From Dactylis glomerata (taxonomy: Eukaryota; Streptophyta; Magnoliopsida; Poales; Poaceae), in NCBI GenBank assembly GCA_007115705.1, contig QXEO01000342.1, positions 1,116,001 to 1,180,000 of the forward strand: 64,000 nt of DNA, read 5' to 3'. The translations under genes were made by a program, and so were the position numbers. The notes below the pieces were generated by a model. The model saw only the letters and a list, made by a program, of their open reading frames with translations, was not told the origin of the DNA and did not search any database. Positions within the stretch are counted from its first letter, which is position 1. Every line of letters starts with the position of its first letter. Shown piece by piece: positions 1 through 11,145 of this stretch.

Positions 1-381
1 CACCTATAAATACCCCTGGGCGCCCCCTCAATTAGGGTTAGACCACGTTTAGACTAAAGATTACTTCGTTGAACTGCTGTAAGCATTCATCTGAATTCCT
101 CCGCACCAATTCATCTGGATTTGGTGTTATACTGCTGCAAGTTTAGTGTGATCTGTTGTTCCATTGGGAATTAGTAGATTGCAAACTACCGTTTCGTGGT
201 CGATGGCTATGTGCGCAAGTGTGTGGAGTCGTGAATATCCTACAGGGTTTGAGAGCTGTTGCATTGGCATCAGGGTTCAAGCGAGGAGAGTTCATCGGTG
301 ACACCAAGTTATCCCCGACAATCATCCGCTGCCACCATCACCATCGCATCGCTCACGAGAAGATCGGGCCACCCCATATCA
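1..381 (+). repeat. 5' LTR of A (3' part only)
   Basis: Colinear with 4242-4622. It ends in ATATCA; three bases later the primer site begins. The missing first ~449 bases lie left of the window. It carries the TATAAATA box near its left end. Confidence 0.9.
5..12 (+). promoter_or_regulatory. TATA box of A 5' LTR
   Basis: TATAAATA, repeated at 4246-4253 in the 3' LTR, about 30 bases upstream of the conserved AGGGTTAGACCACG stretch. The position suits a U3/R promoter. No transcript evidence can be seen. Confidence 0.55.
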
Positions 382-384
382 TCT

Positions 385-395
385 TGGTATCAGAT
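385..395 (+). other. Primer binding site of A (tRNA-iMet type)
   Basis: TGGTATCAGAT lies 3 bases after the LTR end. This matches the usual plant initiator-Met tRNA 3'-end complement (TGGTATCAGA). The same site follows the LTRs of B, D, E, F and J. Confidence 0.85.
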
Positions 396-1787
396 TCCAG
401 CGTTTCCTCGGTGAGCATCCACAAATTCATCCGTAGATTTGATCTATTTGATTTATCCTATACAGAAAAAGCCCCACAAAAATATTTGCCATAGCCTAGA
501 TACACCGGTTCGTGAGTTGTAGTTGCTGGTCGTAGTCTTTTGCGTATCTTTTTCTTCCGATCTGAGTAGTGGTTGCGTCTAGGTTTCTTTGGTGTTCATG
601 GTTTGTGTGTCGGAGTTCTGGTCAGATCCGTATTCGCGTGATCCAAGAGCAAAGCTAGAAATTCTTTACCTGATCTAGTCTATATTGGACACTCGCACAG
701 ATCTCATCTAGTCAAAGTGGAAATTTTCATCTTGGAATCATGTGCATCTTGGTGTCTGCGGCCGGGATTGGTGTTTTCTTCCTGAGACGGCTTGGTCGAT
801 CGATCCCTGAAAGGCCAGCTCCGATCAATCGCTAGGAACTTTAAAAACAAAAAAAAATTCAGCCATGAGGCCCTCGCGCCGGACCGCAGCCACGATCTAT
901 GGTGGAGCGTCGCCAGCATTGAGTCCTTCATCCCGTGAGCCTGAGCTCGCTGTTTCAAAAAAAAAACAGGCTAGCGGCCTCGCCCCAGCGCGGAGAGCGT
1001 CTGGGGTCGGCCGAGCGCTCGCGTCCCTCGGCGCGCTGAGGCGCGGAGACCGTCTATGGTCAGGCATGTACTACACACGCCGCACCTATTAAAAACAGGG
1101 GACGTGTACTGCACACGTCGCACCTATTAAAAAAAAGAGACAAACTACTTTGTCCGTTTCGCGTCGCCGTCGCGCTGCCGTGCGTTTCCGGCGTCGTATA
1201 TCTTTGCCGCGACACGTTTTTGGTCAATTTCTCTACCGCGATAGCGTGTTACCACTGTGTCCACATAGCGTCCTTTCTACACGATTTTGATCGCTTTAGC
1301 TACAGCCTGTCTACAGCATCGTGTTAGGAGCTTACCCATACGAGACTAGCTACTTCGTGCTCATCAGGCTGCTGCCGTGTGCACAATCTTGTGCATGTTC
1401 GTCGAGCCAGCGCTAGCGTCTCTCTTGTGCATTGCAACACGAGCTCCTGTGCGTTGTCACTTATATCTCTTTAGCTCTTTTTCAGAGTTGCTTTGCCTCG
1501 CTTATCTCCACCGTGTGTGTTTCGTGGGTCTTGTCATACGATCAGCACTAGGACTTATTTGCGGTATACTTAGGATACCATACCTACAGCTCCACCATAT
1601 ATTCCTGGTTTGTCGTGTGATCGCTATTCTACCCTCGGTATTCACTTCTTCACCTCAGTGCATTGGTCGTTTATCCGATTTGGTAAGCATCGCTATTCAC
1701 CTTGGAACGGTAAGATTCACCTTTTCTTGTCAGTTTTGAGTGAGTAGAGTGTTTCACCATTTATACATATTTGTTTCTCCACTAATT
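396..1787 (+). other. Untranslated leader of A
   Basis: About 1.4 kb between primer site and first ATG. It contains A-runs (842-857, 957-967, 1130) and GC-rich patches, and a segment (about 1160-1740) that recurs in F (19120-19290, 23222-23700) and, reversed, in J and B. Short open frames here differ between copies and are not credible genes. Confidence 0.7.
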
Positions 1788-2201
1788 ATGGCAGATGGCG
1801 TTATGGATACCGTGGAGGCTGGAAGATACCAATTTTTCCACCACAGATATTGTAGTGCCACTTTTTGGGAGGAAGAACGTGGCAACTTTGACGGTGAGGG
1901 GCTCTTTTACCATGGTGTGATGATTGGAGATAGATGTGTTGCAACCACCATTGACCACATCTCTACCATCAATTTAATCAGCAGTGAGGTCGTCGAGACG
2001 TTGCACCTAGCCACACATGCTAGTACATTGCCATACCCCTTGCGTTCCTCATATGGCACCTTGCTGATTTCACACATCGCTGATGTTCCTATTACTTACA
2101 GAGGGCATACCGAGGTTGTTCATTGTGGTATATCCCTGATGCCACTTGACTCTTGTCACATTCTTTTGGGGTATCCTTGGTTCAACACCTATCACGCTTA
2201 G
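1788..2201 (+). pseudogene. Protease-like N-terminal ORF of A
   Basis: The ATG at 1788 sits in the same context (CTAATTATGG, after a pyrimidine-rich leader) as the gag starts of F (23713) and J (37068), so it is probably the ancestral polyprotein start. No gag domain follows. Near residues 45-135 the frame resembles the retropepsin region of sibling elements: an amino-terminal part where the D-G-G-S loop should be reads T-I-D-H, and a C-terminal CHILLGYPW parallels the CHLLLGRPW of F. The catalytic aspartate environment is degenerate, so activity is doubtful. It ends at TAG 2199-2201, but the same frame continues into the next segment. The protease-like assignment rests on the C-terminal motif and position. 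Confidence 0.55.
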
Positions 2202-3836
2202 CCTTGTCATAATAGGCCGACAGTTTCTTTCAAGTGGAATAAGCAGCGGTGTGCTTGGCTGCGTCTAACAGCTGAATAGTTTCATAAGAATCATCTTCTT
2301 CGCAAGGAGAGGACAAAGGAGTTCTGCTTGTCGCCTAAGCACAAGGTCATGATGGATGGTGGCAGTCCCATTATTTGCCATCTTGACCATGGTGTGCTTC
2401 ACAACCCATGTGAGAATGAGAGCCACATAGCCAAATTGAGTGAGAGTGTTATAAAAAGTGAGCTGTGTGATTCTACCAAACGTGAGGTAGAGAGCATACA
2501 CTTTGAGAGTATGAGCAAAAAACAAAACACAAGAGTAGTCGACGATAGGACATGTGAGGATATTTCAACTAATGTAACTCTGTCTACTCCTAGTGTTGTG
2601 TCTTGTGATATGCAGGTTGCTTTTGAAGAAAGGGAGCCGCCTATTTTACAACCTGCATCACCGGTTTGTGCATTATCACTTGAGGAGGATGTTCCAGTGC
2701 CTACTTCTTTTGAGGAGCATGTCATTGACATAGGTACTGATTTGGAACCAGAACCAGCAGCTATGGATAATATTTGTGAGTCTACTCCTTTGCTAGTTCC
2801 TTCTAGTGATTTATCTTGCACTAATGTTTCAGCACCATATGATAATTTGATTTCGAATTTTGATCATGTGGTAGTGCTGACATATAGGGAAGTACTTGCT
2901 AGAATACCGTCGAATGACATTGTGTATTCCATCATGCTAAAAGAACCTCTTAGTTTGCGTTGTTCTATGAATAAGATTTCTGAAATTTCATATTTGAATT
3001 CTAGCACACATGCCTATTGCTTCATGTTTAACTTGATTGGTGAATATAGCATGAATGATAATTTTCTTGTCGATCACATATGCATAACCCGTGATAGAAT
3101 TAATGAACTGAAACTTGCTATTTCCAGTCCTATATGCTATGTGTCGCAGTCCTTTTGCTGTGGGACACTAGATTATGTTCGAAATAGTTTGATGCATTCT
3201 AGTCTAGTTGAAGTGTTTCAGCCCACAAAACTTGATATGTTGGGTTGCTCTAATCTTGCTAGTTTGCCATCAAATTGCTTCAATTCATTGTGTTTGTTCC
3301 ACAATTTGTTGCCTATGTGTGCTACTGATCCCTACTTCACTTATATTAGCACTTTGAGTTACATGTTACCTATAGGACATAATGATCATGCACACATCAC
3401 TGAATACTATTGTGTTCGTTCATCACTTGTTCATCATAATCCGAGTAGCACAGCTGAGTCATGGCATAAACCAATTTTGTTTCCACATTTTTTGGACTGG
3501 TTTGACCTTGTTCATCATAAATTTGATCATCGATCTTCTTTGAGAAAACTGAATTTAATATTGAACAACAAGGCTATATATCTCTTTGTTTTTCACCATG
3601 ATTATGATTCTTTGTACTTCACTTATACCTGCAATTTAAGTTGCTTGATGTATAGTAGACATATTTATCATGTGAACAAAATCATACCACATGTTCTGTA
3701 TACATATACTCTGCATACACGTTGTTCTTTTTGTTCCTACCACTTTCAGCTTACCCAAAGCCGAGGACAGCTTTTCTTGAAGAAAGGGAGGATGATGAGG
3801 ATACAATCATGGATCATGCTGATTTTGAGTGTTTGA
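2202..3836 (+). pseudogene. Large unrecognised ORF of A, in the position normally held by pol
   Basis: From the protease-like part the frame runs on with one more TAG (2277-2279), then stays open for 502 codons from ATG 2328. Both stops are in phase, so 1788-3836 probably was one frame of about 680 codons. I see no RT, RNase H, integrase, zinc knuckle or chromodomain. The first ~170 residues are acidic and Ser/Thr-rich; the remainder is rich in His, Cys, Tyr and Leu with many aromatic clusters, and no convincing transmembrane helix. The last residues cross the purine tract into the 3' LTR and stop at 3834-3836 in a frame one base away from the conserved LTR-encoded tail. I do not recognise the family. 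It may be a captured or highly diverged sequence carried by a non-autonomous element. Confidence 0.6.
3779..3792 (+). other. Polypurine tract of A
   Basis: GAAGAAAGGGAGGA directly precedes the LTR start TGATGAGG at 3793. This is the expected plus-strand priming site and it fixes the LTR boundary. Confidence 0.8.
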
Positions 3837-4042
3837 GCTGGAAGGAAATATTGAGTCTAATTGATGATTATTATAAGGTGAATTCTTTCCTAGTTGAAAA
3901 GAATGTCTTGATATCTCCGAATTATATACTACCTAAAGCAATGTACTATGTTGTATTTAGGTATGTCATCTGTCAAGATATCGCCAGCGGGAGGAGAGGG
4001 AGGACGGCGATCGAGAGACAAGTGCAGATCAAGTCTGGATGA
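3793..4042 (+). pseudogene. LTR-encoded C-terminal tail in A
   Basis: An open frame (visible from 3722) enters the LTR as D-E-D and reaches a TGA at 4040-4042. Its second half (around I-L-P-K-A-M and the Arg/Gly-rich end) parallels the tail in F and J, where a GPITRARAK motif is followed by F-I-L-P-K-S-M. The GPITRARAK part is replaced here. It lies in the -1 frame relative to the 502-codon frame. Confidence 0.6.
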
Positions 4043-4622
4043 GCACGAGCACATGATGGCGCACTAGGACTGCCTACAACACGATGTATACACGTGTAAG
4101 GCGCGCTACACACATGGCCTGCGTGCCAGAAATAGGCCAAACCCATATATGGGTCGGTATGTACCCGTTTGAGTCGAACTGAGTCAGTTTGGGCCCAAAC
4201 CAGGATGGTTTTGGGCCAGGTCAATGTTGAGGACGCCCGGCCACCTATAAATACCCCTAGGCGCCCCCTCAATTAGGGTTAGACCACGTTTAGACTAAAG
4301 ATTACTTCGTTGAACTGCTGTAAGCATTCATCTGAATTCCTCCGCACCAATTCATCTGGATTTGGTGTTATACTGCTGCAAGTTTAGTGTGATCTGTTGT
4401 TCCATTGGGAATTAGTAGATTGCAAACTACCGTTTCGTGGTCGATGGCTACGTGCGCAAGTGTGTGGAGTCGTGAATATCCTACAGGGTTTGAGAGCTGT
4501 TGCATTGGCATTAGGGTTCAAGCGAGGAGAGTTCATCGGTGACACCAAGTTATCCCCGACAATCATCTGCTGCCACCATCACCATCGCGTCGCTCACGAG
4601 AAGATCGGGCCACCCCTTATCA
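3793..4622 (+). repeat. 3' LTR of A
   Basis: 830 bases, TGATGAGG...CTTATCA, with terminal TGAT/ATCA inverted repeats. Its 5' end is coding (tail) and it carries a TATAAATA box at 4246. It ends abruptly against B protease sequence at 4623. Confidence 0.85.
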
Positions 4623-6257
4623 TCCGCTATCACTTAGCCACTGAATAAAATATGGATTGGGGTGCGGGATATATTTGAGCTTCAGTTTTGTACAGAGCTC
4701 TTTACTAGCCAAATTGCGACAACTCCCACCATCAGTAATAACCTTGCACGCCTTGCCAGGACCAACAACAACTTCTGTTTTAAACAAATTACACCGCCGT
4801 TCCGCAGAATTTGGGCTCACACTCAGCACCTTAAGGGAACAAACAATGGTAGGCAGTGGTGACGCATCAACATAGAGCATGTCATCGTCCTCCTCATCGG
4901 AAGTTGGATCAGCATCATCACCTGTCTCATACTCTTCAGTTTCCTCATTTATCAACATAACCTTTTTATTGGGACAGTCTCACCTGAAGTGACCCTTGCC
5001 AACACATGTATGACAGTTCATATCCCTATTTCTTGCTATAGAATTGGAGGAACCAGTACCACTAGCAGTAGGTTGTGATGTTTTCTTGGCATTGGAAATA
5101 ACCGAATCATATTTTGAGGAAGCATTACCACGGAATCCAGAAGTACCACTAGAGGTAGGCACACTAGGGTCTATCCGTGGGGGAAAATGACCTCTACTTG
5201 CTGTAGAGCGAGGGCCAAATTTAGCATCTTCGGCCGATGTCAATTCTGCCTCACGTGCTTGATGAAGCAAATCTGTCATATCAAAGTATTGGTGATGCTG
5301 AACAATGCGTCAAATGTTGTAAGTTAAACCAGCAAGAAAACGCTAGATTGTTTGTTCCTCTGGTTCACGCACCCTAGCATGCTGCATAATCAACTCCATC
5401 TCCTGATGATAGTCATCAACAGACTTAAGACCTTGCTTCAAATTCATCAATCTATCATAGAGAGAACAAATATAATTGCAGGGAATAAAACGAGCACGCA
5501 TCGCTTCTTTCATACCCCTCCATGTAATAATAGGTGGATCTCGAGCTTCAAGCCTGGACTGAACAATATTATCCCACCGAAGCAATGCATATCCATCAAA
5601 TTCCGAAGATGCAAGTTTTATTTTTCTATCCTCGGTGTACTCATGCATGCGCCATAGTTTTTCCACCTTCAGCTCCCAATTGAGGTACTCTTCCACATTA
5701 GTAGAACCAACAAACTTGGGTACAGTGAATTTAGGTTTGCCCAACCCATCATCATCATGGTTGGCTAGTTGGGCAACATCATCATCAAAGCGACGACGTG
5801 CGCCGAGAGGAGCAAAACCATGACCAGGCGGGATACCAGCACCTCGGCCTCCATTCCCACGACCACCGTTACCACCAAGAAGCAATCCTTCACGACGACC
5901 AGCAGTAGCTGCAGCATTAGTGTCATCATGTGCGTGATTGTCATCCTGAACACTTGCAGCAGCCTCATGATCAAGTGGTTGCGGGTGATGTGGACGATCA
6001 AAAGAAGCTTGCAACGTATTCACATCTTGTGTCAAATCTGCAATAGAACGCTGACTTGTGGTCATAGTTTCTTGTGTCGCAGTGGCTATATCGTGTGTTG
6101 CATTCAGCTTATTGTCAACAGCAAGCACATCGTCATGTAAACTATCACAAACAGCATTGATCCTCTTCGTCAAAGTATCGGGAAGAGCTTCGTATTCATT
6201 CCAACGCATGACCTCATTTGGATCCTTTTTCTGCTGCACAGCATTAGACTCAGACAT
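4623..6257 (-). pseudogene. B gag-protease polyprotein, broken
   Basis: ATG at 6257 (MSESNAVQQKKDP...) matches the start of F gag at 23713. Order on the minus strand: coiled N-terminal part, Gly/Arg-rich linker, retrotransposon gag core (YLNWELKVEKLW..., 5700-5400), zinc knuckle (about 5000) and retropepsin with D-G-G-S (about 4745). Nonsense codons lie at 5343-5345 (TAG where F has CAG), 5310-5312 (TGA for CGA) and 4980-4982 (TGA for CGA). The knuckle has Val in place of a Gly. The frame is cut at 4623 by element A, 3' of the active site. Confidence 0.85.
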
Positions 6258-6716
6258 GATTAGTAGGTTAGTGCAAACAAAAATAGGTGTATGGTGGAAC
6301 TCTCACAACTCACGCAAAACAGAAAGAAAACAAGGTATCTTACCGTTCCAATTGAATAGAAGAGCTTACCAACTTGTAGAGGCAAAACGTGCACGGATGT
6401 GATGTAACAAATACCGAGGGTAAAGACTATCACACGACAATCAGGGTATATGGTGGGGCTTGGTATGGATACCAAACTACACCAAAGTACAAGTCCTAGT
6501 GCTGATCATATGACAAGACCCACGGAAACTCACATGGTGGAGATAAACGGGGCAAAGCAACTCTGAAAAGTGAGCTCAAAATAGAATATGTCGGAGTATA
6601 AGCTCGTGTTGCAATGCACATGAGAGACCCTAGCAAGAGCTCAAAAAGACCGGGCACAAGATTGCTCAAACTACGAGTGCACAAATGATGAACTAGGCCT
6701 CTCAAAACAGTGTAAT
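6258..6716 (-). other. B leader next to gag
   Basis: Non-coding; matches (reversed) the F leader upstream of 23713. The leader continues at 40770 on the far side of C. Confidence 0.7.
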
Positions 6717-7243
6717 TGTTGGGGATATACCAAATAGGTATACCAACGACGTAGTCCTAAACCAGCAAGCCAGGGTGGCCCATCAGGGTGGTATGGCGGA
6801 TTGCCTACCGGGCGGCCCAGTTGCTGGAAAGACCATGGCGGTACTGGACGCAGGAACTCATGGCGGATCCGCAGACAGGCCCATGGCGGGTTGCCTTGTA
6901 GTGCACGCATAGGACTTAGTCTAGGACTCCAAGTTGTATCCACTCCGGTAACAACGTGTAACCCACGCCAAGCGCCTTTATAAGCCGGCGTGGAGAAGCC
7001 CTTGAGGCACAACTTAGACATACGGCCAATCGCATAGCGAAACAGCCAACCTCATCATTGTAACCGAGCACTTGTTGCCATATAGTGATTTATAGCAGCA
7101 CGTAGGGTCTCGCCACCGTTGCGGGATCTGAAGCTGGGTAAACTCGTGCTACCACCATCCTAGATCGTTCCACCGTGTTCACCCCCTTCCACAAACTGCC
7201 ATACACCTACCCCTATGGCAGATCGGTTGACGAAACCACGACA
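6717..7243 (+). repeat. 5' LTR of C
   Basis: 527 bases, TGTTGGGGATATACC...CCACGACA. It contains a TATA-like TTTATAAG at 6977-6984. Compared with the 3' LTR it has an extra AAATAGGTATACC-type 13-bp segment near its start. Confidence 0.88.
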
Positions 7244-7245
7244 GT

Positions 7246-7263
7246 TGGCGCCCACCGTGGGGC
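7246..7263 (+). other. Primer binding site of C
   Basis: TGGCGCCCACCGTGGGGC, two bases after the LTR. This differs from the iMet site of the other elements and is the form seen in many grass Tat-type elements. I do not assign the tRNA with confidence. Confidence 0.7.
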
Positions 7264-7380
7264 AAAACTGCGTCAGTAGCGCGGGCGGGATCCGCCTTTG
7301 CAGGCATCGGTGACACCGTCGCCATCGGGTGCGTCCTCTACGATTCCGGCTTCCCCATCGTCCCAGCGGATAACCTCTGG

Positions 7381-8574
7381 GTGCCGGCTAGAGAAGACCT
7401 CGCTCGATTCATCGTCGTTCTGATCGGAGATATCCATATCTTCATCGGAGAGACAAACCCTACCCCTGCTACAGAAACCAATTTCCGGTGGATTGGTATG
7501 GCTGAAACCCCCAAACCGACCGCTTTCGAGCTGGATACGGAGGAGGAATCATCCGATCTAGAACTTCCTAACTTATCTAAATCGGATCTAAAAAACGTTC
7601 CCACCCAACCCGCCCTAGAGGTAGAGGAAGTGGTGGTAGACCGCTGTGAATCCGCCATGAGTAATCTGGTGTTAGAGACACCGCGGTATTGCCTAGTTGC
7701 TTTCACAGGTATCACTTCGGGATCTACCTCCAATGGAGAAGATAGCCCAGGTGAATCCATCCTAGAGGCACTTAACGAAAGTGGTGAATCGGATGACTGG
7801 GATAGCAAAGGCTATGATTCTGATCACTATGACGCCGCCATGAGAAGGATCGAGGCGGAGTTAGCTCAGCAACCACTTGAAGAGCAGAACGCAGCCGCCA
7901 AGCAGGTGTTCATGACCAACAAAGGAGATGATGCTGGGCAGACAACCGGTGATCCGCCATCTCAGGCAGCCCATGACGGAGATGCCGGCAAAGAGCAGGG
8001 TAACCCGCCACCAGCCGCCGATCCTGCCACAGAACAGCTTCCCGAGATCCAGGGCGGCCCCAGGCCTATGCAACCCGCCATCCCCGAGGTGCATCACCTA
8101 GAAGACTTCATGACCCCGCTGGACAAGGTCGTCTACGGAACTCTAGCAGATCCAATCACCCCTGACTATGTCCGAGATGTGAACGATCTCGAGAAGAAAA
8201 GGCGAGCAATCCTCAAAGAAGCAACACGAGTCGAGAAGATGGGCCAACAGCTAGATGGCGACATTGCTAAAGCTCAAGACCCGCTGAAGTACGCAAGGAA
8301 CATGGAGGAGAAGTACGTTACTCTCATCCAGAACCAAATGAACGAGGGAGGCAACCCGCAGCTGGTGCAAAACCTTGAGTTCACCATGCCAACCGCAGAA
8401 ACTCGGGCCAAAATGTATATCAAGAACCCGCCATATGTGGACAAGAACCACGATGTAGTCAGGGCTACGCGCGTAGAGAACATCGTGGCCGCAAAGGAGC
8501 TATTAGAGCATAATAAAAGCCCAGCAGCCCTAGAGACGGCAGTAAAACTGATGACCAAAGCATTGGTGCAGTAG
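7381..8574 (+). pseudogene. C gag, N-terminal part
   Basis: Open for 397 codons. An internal ATG at 7498 (MAETPKPTAF...) is a plausible alternative start. The protein is acidic at first, Pro/Gly/Asp-rich in the middle (residues 170-240), then has a helical segment (residues 240-390, DFMTPLDKVVYG..., KRRAILKEAT...) typical of the N-terminal gag region of Tat elements. It ends at TAG 8572-8574 (reads V-Q-stop), but the same frame continues through 9579 with further stops, so the whole gag was one frame. Confidence 0.7.
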
Positions 8575-9579
8575 GAGAAAGCTACGTCGTCACGATGGCT
8601 TGAATCTGATCTCGCGCTATGCAGGTCTAGCACTGCCTCCAAAGCTCGGGGTACTGGCAACTATGGTACGCGCCCTGATAACGAATCTCATACTGGATCC
8701 TCAGAAGTCCAAAGAAGAGAGGCTCGCCACCGGGCAGATGCCATCCCAATATCCTCCGATGACAAGCCACACGGCAAGGGCCCGCAGAGAAATCCATCAC
8801 CACCTCGCAAGAACTACCCTGCCTATGGATACCAGCAGGACAACGCTGCTCCCCGCCATAAGTCCAACATGCCGCCACCAAAGTATAAGACGTTCAAAAT
8901 CCCAAAGGGAGGAATCGTCATACGCGACAATGATGGCAAGAGAGGACGAAGCCATGACGCTGGACGCAGAGACGAACCGCCACGACAGGAAGCTCGTCGA
9001 GACGGCGGATCCAATCAAACGGAATGATCTCGCCATGACGATGGCGCGCACTGCAGCGGCGACAAGGATAAGCATCGCTCTTCCCGCCGCCATGATGACA
9101 AAGGGCAAGGCTCCCACCGCCATGACGACGATCCATCTCCACGGAGAGCAGAGGGAAGCCGTCGTAGCTGCAGAGACTAATCGCAGGACGGCGAGAGTAA
9201 AAGACGACGTGATCCTTCGCCATCCCCACCAGGAAGCCCCCATGGTGGCGGCGGCGGCCCAGCAAAATCACGCAACTCTCGCAAGGATCCGTAGGACCAG
9301 AAGCACTACGACGCGTGTACCCACCTAAATGAGATTGCCAAGTCTCAAACATCCTTCTTCCTCGGCCCAAAGTGCTTTGGACAACGGATCCGTGATGAGC
9401 CCATCCCACATGGGTTCAAAATCAAGAAAAATATCCGCCAGTACAATGGAGTCGACAGGCCTCTAACTTGGCTACAAGACTACTTCAACGCAGTACAGTT
9501 CGCAGGGGGACCACCCAATGTTGCTGTCCGCTATCTGCCCCTGATGCTATGTGGCACAGCGCGGTAGTGGATCAACGAC
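8575..9579 (+). pseudogene. C gag, basic linker and start of core
   Basis: In phase with both neighbours. It encodes an Arg/His/Asp-rich low-complexity linker (about 8900-9290) and then the start of the gag core (GFKIKKNIRQYNG..., 9410-9570). It is interrupted by several stops, including TGA near 9026, TAG near 9287 and TAG 9566-9568 in the A-R-stop-W-I-N motif, where relatives have Gln. Confidence 0.7.
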
Positions 9580-11145
9580 TTGGCAGAAAATTCCATCCAA
9601 ACCTGGTTCGATATGCAAACTGCGTTCACTGAAAACTTCGAGGGTACCTATAAGAGACCTCATAACATTAGTGACCTCCAAAGGTGCCGACGGGCCGACG
9701 ACGAGACCTCCCGAACTTTCCTTGTGCGATGGCTAGATATGAAGAACTCCTGTGAAGGGGTTACCGACGAATCCGCCATCCTCGCGTTCATCGACAGTTT
9801 GGAGAGAGGCCAGCTGCTCCGCCATCGCCTATTGCGAGAAAGGAACGAAGGGAAACTAACCCTAAATTCTATGATCACCATTGCGAGCAACTACGTGGCC
9901 GCCGATGACGACGCCCGCGAATCTCTGAAGGCTTCCACCATCCAGAATACCGGAAAGCGGAACAACAGCAATAAACGGAAGAATCCGCCAGAAAAGCAAC
10001 AAACTCCGGATATGGTGGCCACAACCTTCGCCGATAAGGGTCAAAGCAGCCAACGCGGCAAAGGATGCGGTACGAGCAGTGGCCAGCCGCGGAGCTCTAC
10101 GGCTCCCGCTTCGGCGCCTTCCGCCCCCGTGTCCTACGATGAGTACCACGATATGCCATGCTTCGCCCATCGAGATGCTTCAGGAAAGTGCAATCACACC
10201 AACCGAAACTGCAAATTTGTCAATGATATCAAGGCGGATCAAGAAGCTGGCTACAAGCGCAACCGGCGACAATGGCCTCGTGGCAAAGGGAAAGTGGATG
10301 AGGTTAAGGAGTCCAAGGATGGTAGTGATATCGACGAAGACCCTGCGCCCAAACCCGCCGAAAAGGCAGAGGGTGGGGCTGGCACGGGTAACCCATTCAA
10401 AAATACCAACAAAAAAGGATCCTTTCACACGTTCCTTGGACCCCCCACGGCTAAGGCACAGCGAGCCGCTATGCGCTCCCTCAATGCCACCGTGCCAAAA
10501 GTCCGCCAGTACATCCGATGGTCCGAAGTACCGGTGCACTGGAGCCGCGAAGATCACCTAGAGCACATCCCTGATGGATATTACGCCATGGTAGTATGCC
10601 CTGTAATCCACGGCTATGAGTTCTCCAAGTGTCTAATGGATGGCGGCAGCAGCTTGAATATCATGTATGTGGAAACTCTGACAAAACTCGTCCTTACCAA
10701 GACCCAACTCCGCCATAGTGCTGTCACTTTTTATGGAGTGGTTCCTGGCCGCCAAGCTAAGTCCCTCGGGTCCATCACCCTCAAGGTAGCCTTCGGTAGT
10801 GAAGAAAATTATCGAGAAGAGCCCATAACCTTTGAGGTGGTCCCGTTCAAAACTACATACCACGTGATCTTCGGCCGCCCCGCCTTCCACAGTTTCCATG
10901 CCAGGCCATGCTACATCTACAACCAGTTGAAGATGCCAGGACCGGATGGCATAATCACCATTTATGGTAGCTTCAGAAAGGCAAAGGAGTGCGAGGAAGG
11001 AGAAGCCGCCTTCGCGGAGGCAGTGTTCTTCGGCGAGGAGTTCAAGGAAATCCATGCCGCCACGGACCCTGCGGAGATGCTGGCATCCAAGCAAGAAGTT
11101 TCTGCCTCCCCGCCCACCTTTAAGCCTACAGTTGATACAAAGTAG
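9580..11145 (+). pseudogene. C gag core, nucleocapsid region and protease
   Basis: 521 open codons. Residues 1-110 are the end of the gag core. A Cys/His segment lies near 10156-10210 (C-F-A-H ... C-N-H-T-N-R-N-C), an atypical knuckle. The aspartic protease spans about 10560-10920, with active-site L-M-D-G-G-S-S-L-N and the flap/C-terminal H-V-I-F-G-R-P motif. The protease would cut the polyprotein. It stops at TAG 11143-11145, in phase with the downstream RT start, so this is a nonsense change rather than a true end. Confidence 0.8.

Larger units (their letters stand above)
1..4622 (+). mobile_element. Element A: non-autonomous CRM-like LTR retrotransposon (left end off-window)
   Basis: The first 381 bases match 4242-4622 without indels, so the window opens inside the 5' LTR. 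Order: LTR, iMet-type primer site, long leader, protease-like segment, large unrecognised reading frame, purine tract, complete 3' LTR. There is no reverse transcriptase, RNase H or integrase. LTRs, primer site and the leader segment near 1160-1740 resemble those of F and B. The right end abuts B protease sequence, which stops mid-domain at 4623, so A inserted into B; the first B bases, TCCGC, should be the target duplication, but the other copy is outside the window. I count about 6 differences in the 381 shared LTR bases, which suggests a fairly recent insertion. Confidence 0.85.
4623..6716 (-). mobile_element. Element B, inner fragment (CRM-like, minus strand)
   Basis: Gag-protease and part of the leader of a minus-strand element, closely related to F at protein level. 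The downstream part (RT onward) lies left of the window beyond A. The upstream leader and 5' LTR reappear at 40770-42136 and 44910-46346, because C inserted at 6716/6717. The flanks of C read GTAAT and TTAAT, a probable 5-bp target duplication with one mismatch. Confidence 0.8.

Noticed and set aside
143..494. Opposed open frames in the A LTR and leader
   Set aside because: They overlap LTR, primer site and leader, recur in the 3' LTR with changed ends, and contain no domain.
2328..3836. Envelope-like protein in A
   Set aside because: No signal peptide, no convincing transmembrane helix and no furin-like site.
4054..4622. Alternative 3' LTR start for A at TGATGGCGC
   Set aside because: A purine tract and the TGATGAGG terminus place the start at 3793, as in F and J.
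8600..9409. Several long overlapping frames on both strands in C gag
   Set aside because: Composition-driven shadows of the Arg/His/Asp-rich gag linker; the gag frame is the one in phase with 7381-8574 and 9580-11145.
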